From CAWHQZ01 sp963831645 (GTDB lineage Bacteria; Pseudomonadota; Alphaproteobacteria; Rhizobiales; Aestuariivirgaceae): a stretch of DNA of 64,000 nucleotides. The stretch spans positions 517,227 through 581,226 of the forward strand of contig CAWHQZ010000023.1 of assembly GCA_963831645.1 (NCBI GenBank), in the 5' to 3' direction. Positions 1 to 9,429 of the stretch are shown one piece after another (position 1 is the first letter of the stretch; every line of letters starts with the position of its first letter). Both the position numbers and the translations under genes were made by a program. The notes below the pieces were generated by a model. The model did not search any database, was not told the DNA's origin, and saw nothing but the letters and a program-made list of their open reading frames with translations.

Positions 1-2
1 TC

Positions 3-305
3 AAGACGGTGCAGCGCGACATCCAGTCGCTGACCGATCATTCGACCTTTCTTTCGGGGAAGATCGGGTTTCTGCTCGATGCCATCCTGGGCATGTTGTC
101 GATCGAGCAGAATGCGATCATCAAGACATTCTCCGTGGCGGCGGTCGTATTTCTGCCGCCGACCCTCATCGCCAGCATTTATGGGATGAATTTCGAGTTC
201 CTGCCCGAGTTCAAGTGGGACTACGGCTATCCCCTGGCCCTCGCTTTGATGCTTGTTTCGGCAATCCTTCCGCTCGCTTACTTCAAGTGGAAAGGGTGGT
301 TGTAA
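3..305 (+). CDS. corA: CorA-type magnesium transporter, C-terminal part
   Basis: This is the 3' end of a gene that begins outside the window; the reading frame is open from base 3. The last 100 residues carry two hydrophobic segments. The first ends in the family signature YGMNF, the GMN motif that forms the ion selectivity loop at the mouth of the CorA pore. The second is followed by a short basic tail, KWKGWL, as in CorA/MIT family magnesium channels of the inner membrane. The stop codon is 27 bases before the convergent uvrA stop. The identification rests on the GMN motif and the two-helix end; substrate choice between magnesium, cobalt and nickel cannot be read from this part. Confidence 0.85.
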   Translation, partial: KTVQRDIQSLTDHSTFLSGKIGFLLDAILGMLSIEQNAIIKTFSVAAVVFLPPTLIASIYGMNFEFLPEFKWDYGYPLALALMLVSAILPLAYFKWKGWL

Positions 306-332
306 CCATGCGCTGCTTCGCCGTCGGACAGC

Positions 333-3263
333 TTATTCGGCGGCCTCGGTCTTGGCGCGCCGCCAGCGCCGGAATGTCTCCTTGAGAAACTGACCGGTGT
401 AAGAGCGCGGCTCCTTCGCGCACTCTTCGGGCGTGCCCGCGAATACGATCTCGCCGCCGCCATCCCCGCCTTCGGGTCCGAGATCGATGATCCAGTCGGC
501 GGTCTTGATGACTTCGAGATTGTGCTCGATGACAACCACGGTGTTCCCCTGATCGACGAGCTCGTGCAGCACCTCGAGCAGCTTTTTGACATCGTGGAAA
601 TGCAGCCCGGTCGTCGGTTCGTCGAGCAGATAGATTGTGCGCCCGGTGGCCCGCCGCGACAGCTCCTTGGCAAGCTTCACGCGCTGCGCCTCGCCGCCGG
701 AAAGCGTGGTCGCCTGTTGCCCGACCTTGATATAGCCAAGTCCCACCCGCTGCAGGGTTTCCATCTTCTCCCGCACCGACGGCACGGCGCGAAAGAATTC
801 GGCCGCTTCCGACACGGTCATCTCGAGCACGTCGGCGATGGACTTGTCCTTGAACCTGATCTCCAGTGTTTCACGATTGTAACGATGGCCGTGACACTCA
901 TCGCAGGTCACGTATACATCCGGCAGGAAGTGCATTTCGATCTTGATCACGCCGTCGCCCTGGCAGGCCTCGCAGCGTCCACCCTTGACGTTGAATGAGA
1001 AGCGGCCCGGCTCGTAGCCGCGCGCCCGGGCCTCGGGGAGTCCCGTGAACCAGTCACGGATGGGTGTAAAAGCGCCGGTGTAGGTGGCGGGATTGGATCG
1101 GGGCGTGCGTCCGATCGGCGACTGGTCGATATCGATGATCTTGTCGAGGTATTCGAGGCCCTCGATGCGGTCGTGCTCGGCCGGGTGATCGCGCGAGCCC
1201 ATGAGCCTGCGGGCGGCGGCACGGTAGAGCGTGTCGATGAGCAACGTTGACTTGCCGCCGCCCGAAACACCGGTGACGCATGTGAAGAGACCGAGCGGCA
1301 CTTCCGCCGTAACGTTCTTGAGGTTGTTGGCCTTGGCGCCCCTGACCGTGATCACGCGACCGCGTTGCCGGGGACGGCGTATCACCGGCACCGCGATCTG
1401 CTGCAGGCCGACGAGATATTGTCCGGTGAGCGAGGCGGGATTGGCCATGACCTGATCGGGCGTGCCGGAGGCTACCACATCGCCCCCGTGCACCCCGGCG
1501 CCCGGGCCGATGTCGACGACGAAATCGGCGCTGCGGATGGCCTCCTCGTCGTGCTCGACGACCAGCACGGTATTGCCGAGATCGCGCAGGTGTGACAGCG
1601 TCTCGAGCAGGCGTGCGTTGTCGCGCTGGTGCAAGCCGATGGACGGCTCATCGAGCACGTAGAGCACGCCGGTCAGGCCAGAGCCGATCTGCGAGGCGAG
1701 CCGGATACGCTGGCTTTCTCCGCCTGACAGCGTGCCCGAGTTGCGCGACAACGACAGGTAGTCAAGCCCGACATCGACGAGGAACTTCAGGCGCTCGCGG
1801 ATCTCTTTGAGAATGCGGCTGGCGATTTCTCTTTCTTTCGGCTTTAGCCCGGGCGGGAGAGCGTCGAACCAATCGCGGGCGCCGCGGATCGACATATCGG
1901 TAACCTGGCCGATGTGCAGTCCCCCGATTCTTACCGCCATCGCCTGCGGCTTGAGCCGATAACCCTGGCAAGCATCGCACGGATGGTCCGATTGATAGCG
2001 GGCGAGCTCCTCGCGCATCCATTCGCTGTCCGTCTCCCGCCAGCGCCGTTCGATGTTACCGACGACCCCCTCGAAGGGTTTCTTGGTCTTGTAGGCGCGC
2101 AGTCCGTCATCGTAGGTGATCGCCACAGCCTCCTCGCCGGTGCCGAACAGGATGGCATCCTGAACTTTTTTGGGCAGCTTCTCCCACGGCGTTGTCATCG
2201 ATACCTTGAAGCGCCTGGCCAGAGCTTCCAGCGTTTGCACGTAGTAGGGCGACGTGGCCCCGGTCTTGGCCCACGGCGCGATTGCCCCGCCTCGCAGCGA
2301 CAGCGTCCGGTCCGGCACGACCAGGTCGGCTTCGAACCGCAACTCGGTGCCGAGACCGTCGCACTTCGAGCAGGCGCCGAAGGGATTGTTGAACGAAAAC
2401 AGGCGTGGCTCGATTTCATCGATGGTGAAGCCGGAGACCGGGCAGGCGAACTTCTGCGAGAAGATCATCCGCTCGTGGGTCTCGTTTTTCGACTTGTTGG
2501 CGCTTTCCTCCGAGGTGGCCGATGGCGGCAGCGGCCGGTCGGCGAACTCGGCCACCGCGATGCCATCGGCCAGCTTGAGCGCCGTTTCGAGGCTGTCGGC
2601 CACGCGGGTGGCGATGTCGGGCTTAACGACGATCCGGTCCACCACCACGTCGATATCATGCTTGAACTTCTTGTCGAGCACGGGCGCGTTTTCGATCTCG
2701 TGAAAGGCGCCGTCCACCTTGATGCGCTGGAAGCCTTTCTTCTGCAGGTCGGCAATCTCCTTGCGGTATTCGCCTTTGCGGCCACGCACAATGGGGGCCA
2801 GAAGATAGAGCCTCGTTCCTTCCTTGAGTTCCAGCACCCGGTCGACCATCTGGGTCACCGTCTGGGATTCGATCGGCAGGCCGGTCGCCGGCGAATAGGC
2901 GATGCCGATTCGGGCAAAGAGCAGGCGCAGGTAATCGTAGATTTCGGTGACCGTGCCGACTGTGGAGCGGGGATTGCGCGAGGTTGTCTTCTGCTCAATG
3001 GAAATAGCCGGCGACAGGCCGTCGATCTGATCGACGTCCGGCTTCTGCATCATCTCGAGAAACTGGCGCGCGTACGCCGAAAGGCTTTCCACATAGCGCC
3101 GCTGCCCCTCGGCATAGATGGTATCGAAGGCGAGCGAGGATTTCCCGGAGCCGGACAGCCCGGTGAACACGATGAGCCGGTCGCGTGGCAGTTCCAGCGA
3201 GATGTTCTTGAGGTTGTGCTCGCGCGCGCCCTGGATCGAGATGATTTTCTTGGCCTCGGCCAT
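333..3263 (-). CDS. uvrA: UvrABC excinuclease subunit A
   Basis: DNA damage sensor of nucleotide excision repair; a dimeric ABC-type ATPase that loads UvrB on lesions. The protein shows the first Walker A (GLSGSGKSS, near residue 35), the first zinc module (CPVSGF... CSKCDG), the signature LSGGESQRIRLA, a second Walker A (GVSGGGKST), the second zinc finger (CEACQGDG... CDECHG) and the signature LSGGEAQRVKLA. About 976 residues, slightly longer than usual through its C-terminal tail. I chose the ATG at 3263 (MAEAKKIISI); an upstream in-frame ATG at 3299 adds 12 residues not typical of the family. Single gene, convergent with the corA tail. Confidence 0.97.
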   Translation of the reverse strand: MAEAKKIISIQGAREHNLKNISLELPRDRLIVFTGLSGSGKSSLAFDTIYAEGQRRYVESLSAYARQFLEMMQKPDVDQIDGLSPAISIEQKTTSRNPRSTVGTVTEIYDYLRLLFARIGIAYSPATGLPIESQTVTQMVDRVLELKEGTRLYLLAPIVRGRKGEYRKEIADLQKKGFQRIKVDGAFHEIENAPVLDKKFKHDIDVVVDRIVVKPDIATRVADSLETALKLADGIAVAEFADRPLPPSATSEESANKSKNETHERMIFSQKFACPVSGFTIDEIEPRLFSFNNPFGACSKCDGLGTELRFEADLVVPDRTLSLRGGAIAPWAKTGATSPYYVQTLEALARRFKVSMTTPWEKLPKKVQDAILFGTGEEAVAITYDDGLRAYKTKKPFEGVVGNIERRWRETDSEWMREELARYQSDHPCDACQGYRLKPQAMAVRIGGLHIGQVTDMSIRGARDWFDALPPGLKPKEREIASRILKEIRERLKFLVDVGLDYLSLSRNSGTLSGGESQRIRLASQIGSGLTGVLYVLDEPSIGLHQRDNARLLETLSHLRDLGNTVLVVEHDEEAIRSADFVVDIGPGAGVHGGDVVASGTPDQVMANPASLTGQYLVGLQQIAVPVIRRPRQRGRVITVRGAKANNLKNVTAEVPLGLFTCVTGVSGGGKSTLLIDTLYRAAARRLMGSRDHPAEHDRIEGLEYLDKIIDIDQSPIGRTPRSNPATYTGAFTPIRDWFTGLPEARARGYEPGRFSFNVKGGRCEACQGDGVIKIEMHFLPDVYVTCDECHGHRYNRETLEIRFKDKSIADVLEMTVSEAAEFFRAVPSVREKMETLQRVGLGYIKVGQQATTLSGGEAQRVKLAKELSRRATGRTIYLLDEPTTGLHFHDVKKLLEVLHELVDQGNTVVVIEHNLEVIKTADWIIDLGPEGGDGGGEIVFAGTPEECAKEPRSYTGQFLKETFRRWRRAKTEAAE

Positions 3264-3396
3264 GGGCAAGGGCTTAGACCGAAACGTGAACACGGGCAAT
3301 ATTCGGAACAGGACTTATCAAGACTTCCGGCAAGCCTGCTGACAGATTCCGGTGGCCGGAAGCCACAGCTAGCGCGCGCTCACCCTGGCAAACCTT

Positions 3397-3783
3397 CTAG
3401 TCGTCGTGAAAAGTCGTCGAAACATAGTTTTTGTCGTTCTGGGTACAGCGCTCGAAAGCGAGAAAGTCCCAGTAGCCGCAGCGTCCGTCCCCCGGAAACT
3501 CCCGGCAGCCCGAGGGCCGTGCTTCATAGATGGTGCAGCAGCGAGCCTTCGTATCGAAGAACCGGCAGATCTTGCCGAAGTGTTGGTCTTTCTTGCGGCG
3601 CATGATCCGCTTGTAGCCGTACCCGGATTTGCAGAATTTTCGCTCGGCTTCGCGGGGCTCGAGTTGAAAGTGTCTGGCGAGGCGTTCAAGGTCTCGTTTG
3701 GTCACGATCACCGCAGGGTAGGAGCAGCAGTAGCCTGGGCACTTCATGCAGTCGTAGAGCTTGCGCATGCAAGTGCAATTCAT
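3397..3783 (-). CDS. YkgJ-family cysteine cluster protein
   Basis: A 128-residue protein with many cysteines arranged as C-x2-C-x3-CC near the N-terminus (CMKCPGYCCS) and further cysteines around residues 72-105 (KICRFF, CCTIYEARPSGCREFPG). This matches the YkgJ/UPF0153 family, which is thought to bind a metal or Fe-S cluster; the role is not established. It stands alone between uvrA and a sugar transporter operon on the same strand. The ATG at 3783 is followed by two further cysteines (MNCTC). Confidence 0.85.
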   Translation of the reverse strand: MNCTCMRKLYDCMKCPGYCCSYPAVIVTKRDLERLARHFQLEPREAERKFCKSGYGYKRIMRRKKDQHFGKICRFFDTKARCCTIYEARPSGCREFPGDGRCGYWDFLAFERCTQNDKNYVSTTFHDD

Positions 3784-3939
3784 ACACTGATCATTCTCGC
3801 TGCGCCAACTTCATTCACAACATATTGCACAGTCCGGTAGAGGCGGTTGGTTCCAAAAGGATGGCCGTGTCAAGCACGGCCATGACGAACAAGCAATGCC
3901 ACCGCGCAGCGACGGCCCGGCCAGAGAACGAAGGTGCCG

Positions 3940-4887
3940 TCAGAAAACGCTGTCGGGATTGTAAAACTTCACCGCGTTGTCCTTGGTGATGATCGGTGAC
4001 GGCAGCACCGTCTGCTGCGGCGCCGCGGCGCCGGCCAGGATCGCCATCAGCCGGTGGAACCCGGCGCGGCCGATCTGGTCGGAGTTGTTGTGGCCGGTAG
4101 CGCCGTAATTGGTGCCCTCGCTCATGATCTCCTTGAGCGTGCCCTTCTCGCCATCGACCGAGGCGAGGAAGATCCTATCCGAACGGCCGGCGTCCTTGAT
4201 CGCCTTCTGCGCGCCCTGACACATCGAATCGTTCTCGCAGAACACCGCATTGATGTCGGGGAACTTGGTGAGCATGTCCTCCATGAGCTTGAAGCCGCCG
4301 TCGACACTCCAGCCGCCGAAGTCCGGTGCTTTTTCCACCTTGATGCCTGACTTTTCGACGACCGATAGAACACCGTTGGTGCGGTCAAGGCCGATCGAGT
4401 TGTCGGCCGGTCCGCCGCGCAGTACGGCCAGCAGTCCATTGCCGCCGAGCCGCTTGACGATGTATTCGCCGATGCCGACGCCGATGGCGTAGTTGTCGGG
4501 CCCGATCCAGCTGGTGAACTCGCCGCCCTTCAGCATGCGGTCGACGAGAACCACGGGCACGCCGGCCGCCTTGATGGCATCGAGCGCTTCGGGCGCGGCC
4601 TCGATCCACGCGGCGCTGACGATCAGTCCGTCGACCTTCTGGCTGAGCAGATCCTCGACGTTGGAGGTGAGCTTGGCCACGTCGCCCTCGGCGTCGGTCG
4701 AGAGTACGGTTACGTTGGAGAACGCCTTCGCCTCCTCCTTCACGGCCTTGTCCATGCCGACGAAATACGAGCAGCACAACGACAGGTTGACGACGCCGAT
4801 CTTGAGGTCCTTGGCTGCGGCGGGAACCGCTGCGCCGGCTGTTGCCAGCATCAAAAGTCCGGCAGACATCCCACCCAGATACTTCAT
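3940..4887 (-). CDS. Sugar ABC transporter substrate-binding protein (RbsB-like)
   Basis: Periplasmic binding protein of the LacI/RbsB fold (peripla_BP_4). A signal peptide is clear (basic start, hydrophobic core, AAVPAAA-KD). Mature sequence begins KIGVVNLSLCCSYF; the hinge-type segment VDGLIVSAAW and the late segment FCENDSMCQGA are typical of this class, where an E/D-N-D sequence contacts the sugar. It is the first gene of a three-gene minus-strand set in the sense of function, but lies downstream of permease and ATPase: the order of transcription is ATPase, permease, binding protein, with 28 bases between permease and this gene. The actual sugar cannot be told. Confidence 0.9.
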   Translation of the reverse strand: MKYLGGMSAGLLMLATAGAAVPAAAKDLKIGVVNLSLCCSYFVGMDKAVKEEAKAFSNVTVLSTDAEGDVAKLTSNVEDLLSQKVDGLIVSAAWIEAAPEALDAIKAAGVPVVLVDRMLKGGEFTSWIGPDNYAIGVGIGEYIVKRLGGNGLLAVLRGGPADNSIGLDRTNGVLSVVEKSGIKVEKAPDFGGWSVDGGFKLMEDMLTKFPDINAVFCENDSMCQGAQKAIKDAGRSDRIFLASVDGEKGTLKEIMSEGTNYGATGHNNSDQIGRAGFHRLMAILAGAAAPQQTVLPSPIITKDNAVKFYNPDSVF

Positions 4888-4915
4888 ATGTGTTCTCCCT
4901 TTTTCCCAGTTTACG

Positions 4916-5842
4916 TTAGGTTTTCTTGCGCCTGGCCAGCACCGCGACCAGGATGATCAGGCCCTTCAGAAACTGCTGATAGTAGGACTCGACGTTGAAG
5001 AGATTAAGCACATTGTCGACGAGCGCCAACGCCAGCACGCCGCCAACCACCCCCATAACCGTGCCGCCGCCGCCGCCCAGGATGCCGCCGCCGATTACCA
5101 CCGCGGCGATGGCATCGAGCTCGTAGCCGACCCCGACGCTCGGCTGGGCAATGCCCAGGCGCGAGGCGAGCATCACCCCCGCCAGCGCGGCAAGGAATCC
5201 GCACGCCGCATAGGCGGCGATCAGGTGCCGGCGCACATTGACGCCGGCCAGACGAACGGCTTCCGCATTGACGCCGATTGCATGGACGGCGCGGCCGGAG
5301 ACCGTGTGGTTGAGGTAGAACCAGACGATCGGGATCGTGGCGAGAAGAATGAGGCTCGGCACCGGAAACGGGCCGATGAAGCCGCCGCCCAGGAGACTGC
5401 GGAACAACGGGTCGGCGGGGTATTGCGGGGTCTCGGAATAGACGTAGAGCAGGCCGCGCAGGCTCCCCATCGTGGCAAGCGTCACGATGAACGGCTGCAG
5501 GTTGAAGCGGGCGATCATGAAACCGTTGAACACGCCGACCACAAGACCCATGCCGAGCGCCACCGCGATCGCCGCCGGAAACGGCATGTGAGCCTGGAGC
5601 CCGGCGGCCAGCAGACCAGCAAACGCAACCACCGGCCCGACCGATAGATCGATGCCTCCCGTCAGGATGACGAGCAGCATGCCGAGGCTGAGCAGGCCGT
5701 TGGTTACGATCTGGCGAGAGATGCTGACCATGTTTCGTTCGGTGAGAAACACGTCGGAGGCTACGCTCGCTGTGATCACCAGGGTGAGGATGGCGAGGGT
5801 GAAGCCGACATTGGCGAGGCTCAATCGAGGAAGCCGAGCCAA
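4916..5842 (-). CDS. Sugar ABC transporter permease (RbsC-like)
   Basis: An integral membrane protein of 308 residues with about eight hydrophobic segments, of the BPD_transp_2 family (ribose/xylose/galactose permeases). The early segment LVILTGGIDLSVG is the hallmark of RbsC-type permeases; a second family segment is RLAGVNVRRHLIAAYAACG, the loop that couples to the ATPase. It lies between the ATPase gene (upstream) and the binding protein gene (downstream) on the same strand, so the three form one import system. The predicted start MARLPRLSL is 53 bases from the end of the ATPase gene. Confidence 0.92.
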   Translation of the reverse strand: MARLPRLSLANVGFTLAILTLVITASVASDVFLTERNMVSISRQIVTNGLLSLGMLLVILTGGIDLSVGPVVAFAGLLAAGLQAHMPFPAAIAVALGMGLVVGVFNGFMIARFNLQPFIVTLATMGSLRGLLYVYSETPQYPADPLFRSLLGGGFIGPFPVPSLILLATIPIVWFYLNHTVSGRAVHAIGVNAEAVRLAGVNVRRHLIAAYAACGFLAALAGVMLASRLGIAQPSVGVGYELDAIAAVVIGGGILGGGGGTVMGVVGGVLALALVDNVLNLFNVESYYQQFLKGLIILVAVLARRKKT

Positions 5843-5895
5843 GCGAGTTCTGCTGCGCCGGAGGCGGGCTGCCGGTCGCGGTCGTCACAACTGCC

Positions 5896-7401
5896 TCATG
5901 CGGGCATCCGGCCGAGTTCTATTCCGGCAGCGTGAGCGAAGACCCTCTCCATGCTGAAGTCTTGACGATCGAGAACGGCCGCGATGCGCCCGCCGCGCAC
6001 GACGATGAGCCGGTCGCTCAAGCCGAGCACTTCGGGCATTTCCGAGGAGATCAGAAGAATTGCCCGACCGGCGTCGGCGAGTTCGGTCAGCATCCGGTAG
6101 ATTTCGACCTTGGTGGCGATGTCGACGCCGCGAGTGGGCTCGTCGCACAGGAAGATGCGGATGTCCTCGACCAGCAACCATTTGCCCAGGACCACTTTCT
6201 GCTGGTTGCCACCGCTGAGCTTGCGGACCGGCCAGTCGACGTTTCGTGGGCGTACGTCAAGGTCATCGAGCTTGTTGCTCACGGCTTTGCGCCGGGCCGG
6301 GCCGTCGAGAACCCCGGCGCGGGCGAAACGGGTGAGCGAGGCAAGGGCGCCGTTGTCGAGAACGGAACATTCGAGAACGAGACCGTCGCGCTTGCGGTCT
6401 TCGGTCACGAACGCCATGCCGTGGGCAATGGCCTCAGAGGGTGAGAAGATTACAGCCTTTCGGCCCGTGATTAGAATTTCGCCGCCGTCGGCGGGCTCGG
6501 CGCCAAAGATCGTCCGGGCGATTTCTGTTCTGCCGCTGCCGACCAGGCCGAACATGCCGACGATCTCGCCTGTGCGGACGCTGAAGCTCACGTCCTTGAA
6601 TGCGGAACCGCGTGATAGTCCGCGAACCTCGAGCGCGATCTCGCCGGCGTGCGGACGGCGAGTCGGATAGACGGCATCGAGGGAACGGCCGACCATGGCA
6701 CGGATCAACGTATCCCGCTGGATTGCGCCGGTTTTTGCCGACAGGACGCCAAGGCCATCCTTGAGCACGAAGACATCGTCGGAGATATCGAAGATCTCGT
6801 CGAGGCGGTGTGAGATGTAAAGGACCGTGGCGCCGCCGGCGCTGAACGCTCGGATCTTGCGGAACAGGATCGCCGTCTCGTGCGCCGACAGCACTGCCGA
6901 GGGCTCGTCGAGGATGAGGATGCGCGGAGTAGCAATGAGCGCCTTGGCGATCTCGACGATCTGCTGCATGGCAACGGAAAGATCCGCGACCCTGGCATCG
7001 GGATCGATGTCGGCGAAGCCGAGATCGTCGAGCGCTTCGGTCGCGCGTTCGCGCATCCGGGGCCAGTCGACAATCCAGCGAGGACGGCGATGCGGCAGTC
7101 TTCCGAGTAGAATGTTTTCCGCGACGCTCAGATGGAGAAGCAGGCTTAACTCCTGGTGTACGGCATGGATGCCGAGATCCATGGCGCGGGAAGGGGTGCC
7201 GATCTGCACCTCAGTGCCATCGAGGAGTATTTCGCCCCGATCGGCCGCCAGCGCGCCGGACAGAATGTTCATCAGTGTTGTCTTGCCGGCCCCGTTCTCG
7301 CCGCAGATCGCCAGCACGCGGCCCGGTGCGGCGTCGAGCGAGACGTCGCGCAAGGCTGCGTTGCCGTCGAAACTCTTGTTGACATGACGCAGGCTCAACA
7401 T
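5896..7401 (-). CDS. Sugar ABC transporter ATP-binding protein (RbsA-like)
   Basis: Tandem ABC ATPase of about 501 residues, typical of the RbsA/MglA/XylG group. The first domain has Walker A GENGAGKTT and the Walker B region ILILDEPSAVL; the second has the degenerate P-loop GLVGSGRTE, the signature LSGGNQQKVVL and LCDEPTRGVD. The second P-loop lacks the usual lysine, as normal in this family. I chose the start MLSLRHVNKSF at 7401; an in-frame ATG at 7437 would add an atypical 12-residue extension. First gene of the transporter operon, followed by permease and binding protein. Confidence 0.92.
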   Translation of the reverse strand: MLSLRHVNKSFDGNAALRDVSLDAAPGRVLAICGENGAGKTTLMNILSGALAADRGEILLDGTEVQIGTPSRAMDLGIHAVHQELSLLLHLSVAENILLGRLPHRRPRWIVDWPRMRERATEALDDLGFADIDPDARVADLSVAMQQIVEIAKALIATPRILILDEPSAVLSAHETAILFRKIRAFSAGGATVLYISHRLDEIFDISDDVFVLKDGLGVLSAKTGAIQRDTLIRAMVGRSLDAVYPTRRPHAGEIALEVRGLSRGSAFKDVSFSVRTGEIVGMFGLVGSGRTEIARTIFGAEPADGGEILITGRKAVIFSPSEAIAHGMAFVTEDRKRDGLVLECSVLDNGALASLTRFARAGVLDGPARRKAVSNKLDDLDVRPRNVDWPVRKLSGGNQQKVVLGKWLLVEDIRIFLCDEPTRGVDIATKVEIYRMLTELADAGRAILLISSEMPEVLGLSDRLIVVRGGRIAAVLDRQDFSMERVFAHAAGIELGRMPA

Positions 7402-7469
7402 GGCTACACCATGCCACCGGGCGAGCGGGCGATGCAATCGGGTGAGCTGTTGCCGTCCTCAGTGCGGAA

Positions 7470-9282
7470 CTATTCCGCTCGGACGCGAACGTAGCTGCCG
7501 GGTGCATCTTCGATCGGCTTCAGTTTGCCCGACCCGACGGTGCGCGCCTTCACCTGGCCGCCTGAACGGCTGCCGATCCACTTCGCCCAGTCGGGCCACC
7601 AGGAGCCGGGATGCTCGACTGCCCCGGCAATCCACTCTTCGATGCTCGCAGCCTCCTTGTCGTTGGTCCAGTGCTGGTATTTGCGCGCCTCGGGCGGATT
7701 GATCACGCCGGCGATATGTCCGGAGCCGGCGACCACGAGACGTGTCGGACCGCCCAGAAACCTGCCGACCCGGAACACCGAGGCCAGTGGTGCGATGTGA
7801 TCCTCCCGGCAGGCGAGATTATAGGCCGGCACCTTGACATCCTTGAGGTTCAGCCGCTGGCCGTCGACCGTCACCAGTCCCTGCGACAGCCGATTGTTCA
7901 GGTAGCACTCACGCAGATAGAACGAGTGCACGTTGGCCGGCATTCGCGTGCCGTCGGAATTCCAGTAAAGAAGATCGAACGCCGAGGGATCGCGGCCCAA
8001 AAGATAATTGTTGATCACATACGACCAGATCAGCTCGTTGGAGCGCAGGAGATTGAAAGCGTCGGCCATGCGCTGGCCGGGCAGGTAGCCCCTGTCGGCC
8101 ATGCGGCGCTCGATCCAGTTCACCTGTTCTTCATCGACGTAGACGAGCAGAATCTCCTGCCTGCTCGAAGTCCACCTGTGTGGCGAAGAACGTTGCTGAA
8201 CTGATCCGTTGATCGCCCTTGGCTGCCATGTAGGCGAGGCTGGCAGCCACCAGCGAACCACCGACGCAGTAGCCGGCGACATTCAGTTTGGCCGCGCCGG
8301 TCGCTGCCTGGGCGGCGTCACAGGCGGCGAAGAAGCCCTTGCGCATGTAGTCGCCGAAGGTCCAGTGCGAGTGCTCCGCGTCGGGGTTGATCCAGGAAAT
8401 CACCAGCACGGTAAGCCCCTGCGCCACCGCCCAGCGGATGAAGGACTTCCCCGGATTGAGATCCAGAATGTAGTATTTGTTGATCCACGGCGGAGCGATG
8501 AGCAGGGGATATTCCGCCACCTTATCGGTCGACGGCTCGTACTGGATGAGCTGCATGACCTCGTTCTGGTAAATGACCTTGCCGGGCGTGGTGGCCACGT
8601 TGCGCCCGAGCTCGAAAGCGCGCCGATCAGTCTGGGAAATGCGCAGGCGGCCGCCGCCGGCCTCGATATCGCGTTCCAGCCGTTCAAGTCCCTCCACCAG
8701 ATTGCGAGCGTTGCTGGTGAAGGTCGCTCGCAACACTTCCGGATTGGTGAATACGAAGTTGGTCGGCGAAAGCGCATTTACGATCTGCTCGACATAGAAC
8801 CGCGCCTTGCGGCGGGTATGATCGTCCACATCGCCCGCCTCGTTGACCACATCGAGCGCCCACCGCGAAGTGACGAGATACGCCTGCTTGAGGAAGTCGA
8901 AGAACGGATTGTCCTGCCACTCGTGATCCCTGAAGCGGCGATCGTGCGGGTCGGGAACCGCCACCGCGGGGACCTGTTGGCCGCCGAGACGCTGCCATGC
9001 GCCCAGCCACAGCTGGGTATATCCCTGCCACAATCGCAGCTGCGCGTCGGCCAGCATTTTTGGGTTCATGAGATAGGCTCTCGCGATGGCGCCCAGGGTT
9101 TTGGCAACCTCGTCGGCCGGCACGATCTGCGCCTTGATTTCCCGGTTGAGGGCGTCGCGGCGTCCAGCCATCAGGTTGGCGACGCGGACCGCCCGGGCGA
9201 ACGCATCGCCGAGATTGCGGGTCAATTCAGCCGGGTCGGGGAGTGAAAAATCGCCGGAGATATCGGTACTCGATTTCGTCAT
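7470..9282 (-). pseudogene. phaC: Class I poly(3-hydroxyalkanoate) synthase, one frameshift
   Basis: PHA synthase joins 3-hydroxyacyl-CoA into storage polyester granules. The N-terminal frame starts at 9282 (MTKSSTDISG) and runs through the lipase-like box GYCVGG, which holds the catalytic cysteine, to about 8160. There the frame changes by one base: GEILLVYVDEEQV continues in another frame to 7470, with the second catalytic region CREDHIAP (Asp) and GSGHIAG (His). The shift lies in GGCAGGAGATT, where one more G restores the frame. Corrected length is about 603 residues, normal for class I PhaC. Since all three catalytic residues remain, sequence error is as likely as real inactivation. Confidence 0.9.
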
Positions 9283-9429
9283 TACGAACCTGATGCGCCT
9301 CGGAGCCAATGTAACAACGAGGTCCTGGCCTTCATACCGCGAACTGGCAACACGGTTGAAATGGGCTGGTGGAGCCGCCATAAGGAGCGGCTTCGCGGGC
9401 GCCCGGCGCGCGCAGTATGGGGACTGCTC

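Noticed and set aside
1914..3605. A plus-strand frame of 563 codons opposite uvrA
   Set aside because: Antisense of a clear, conserved gene; composition is that of a GC-rich shadow frame.
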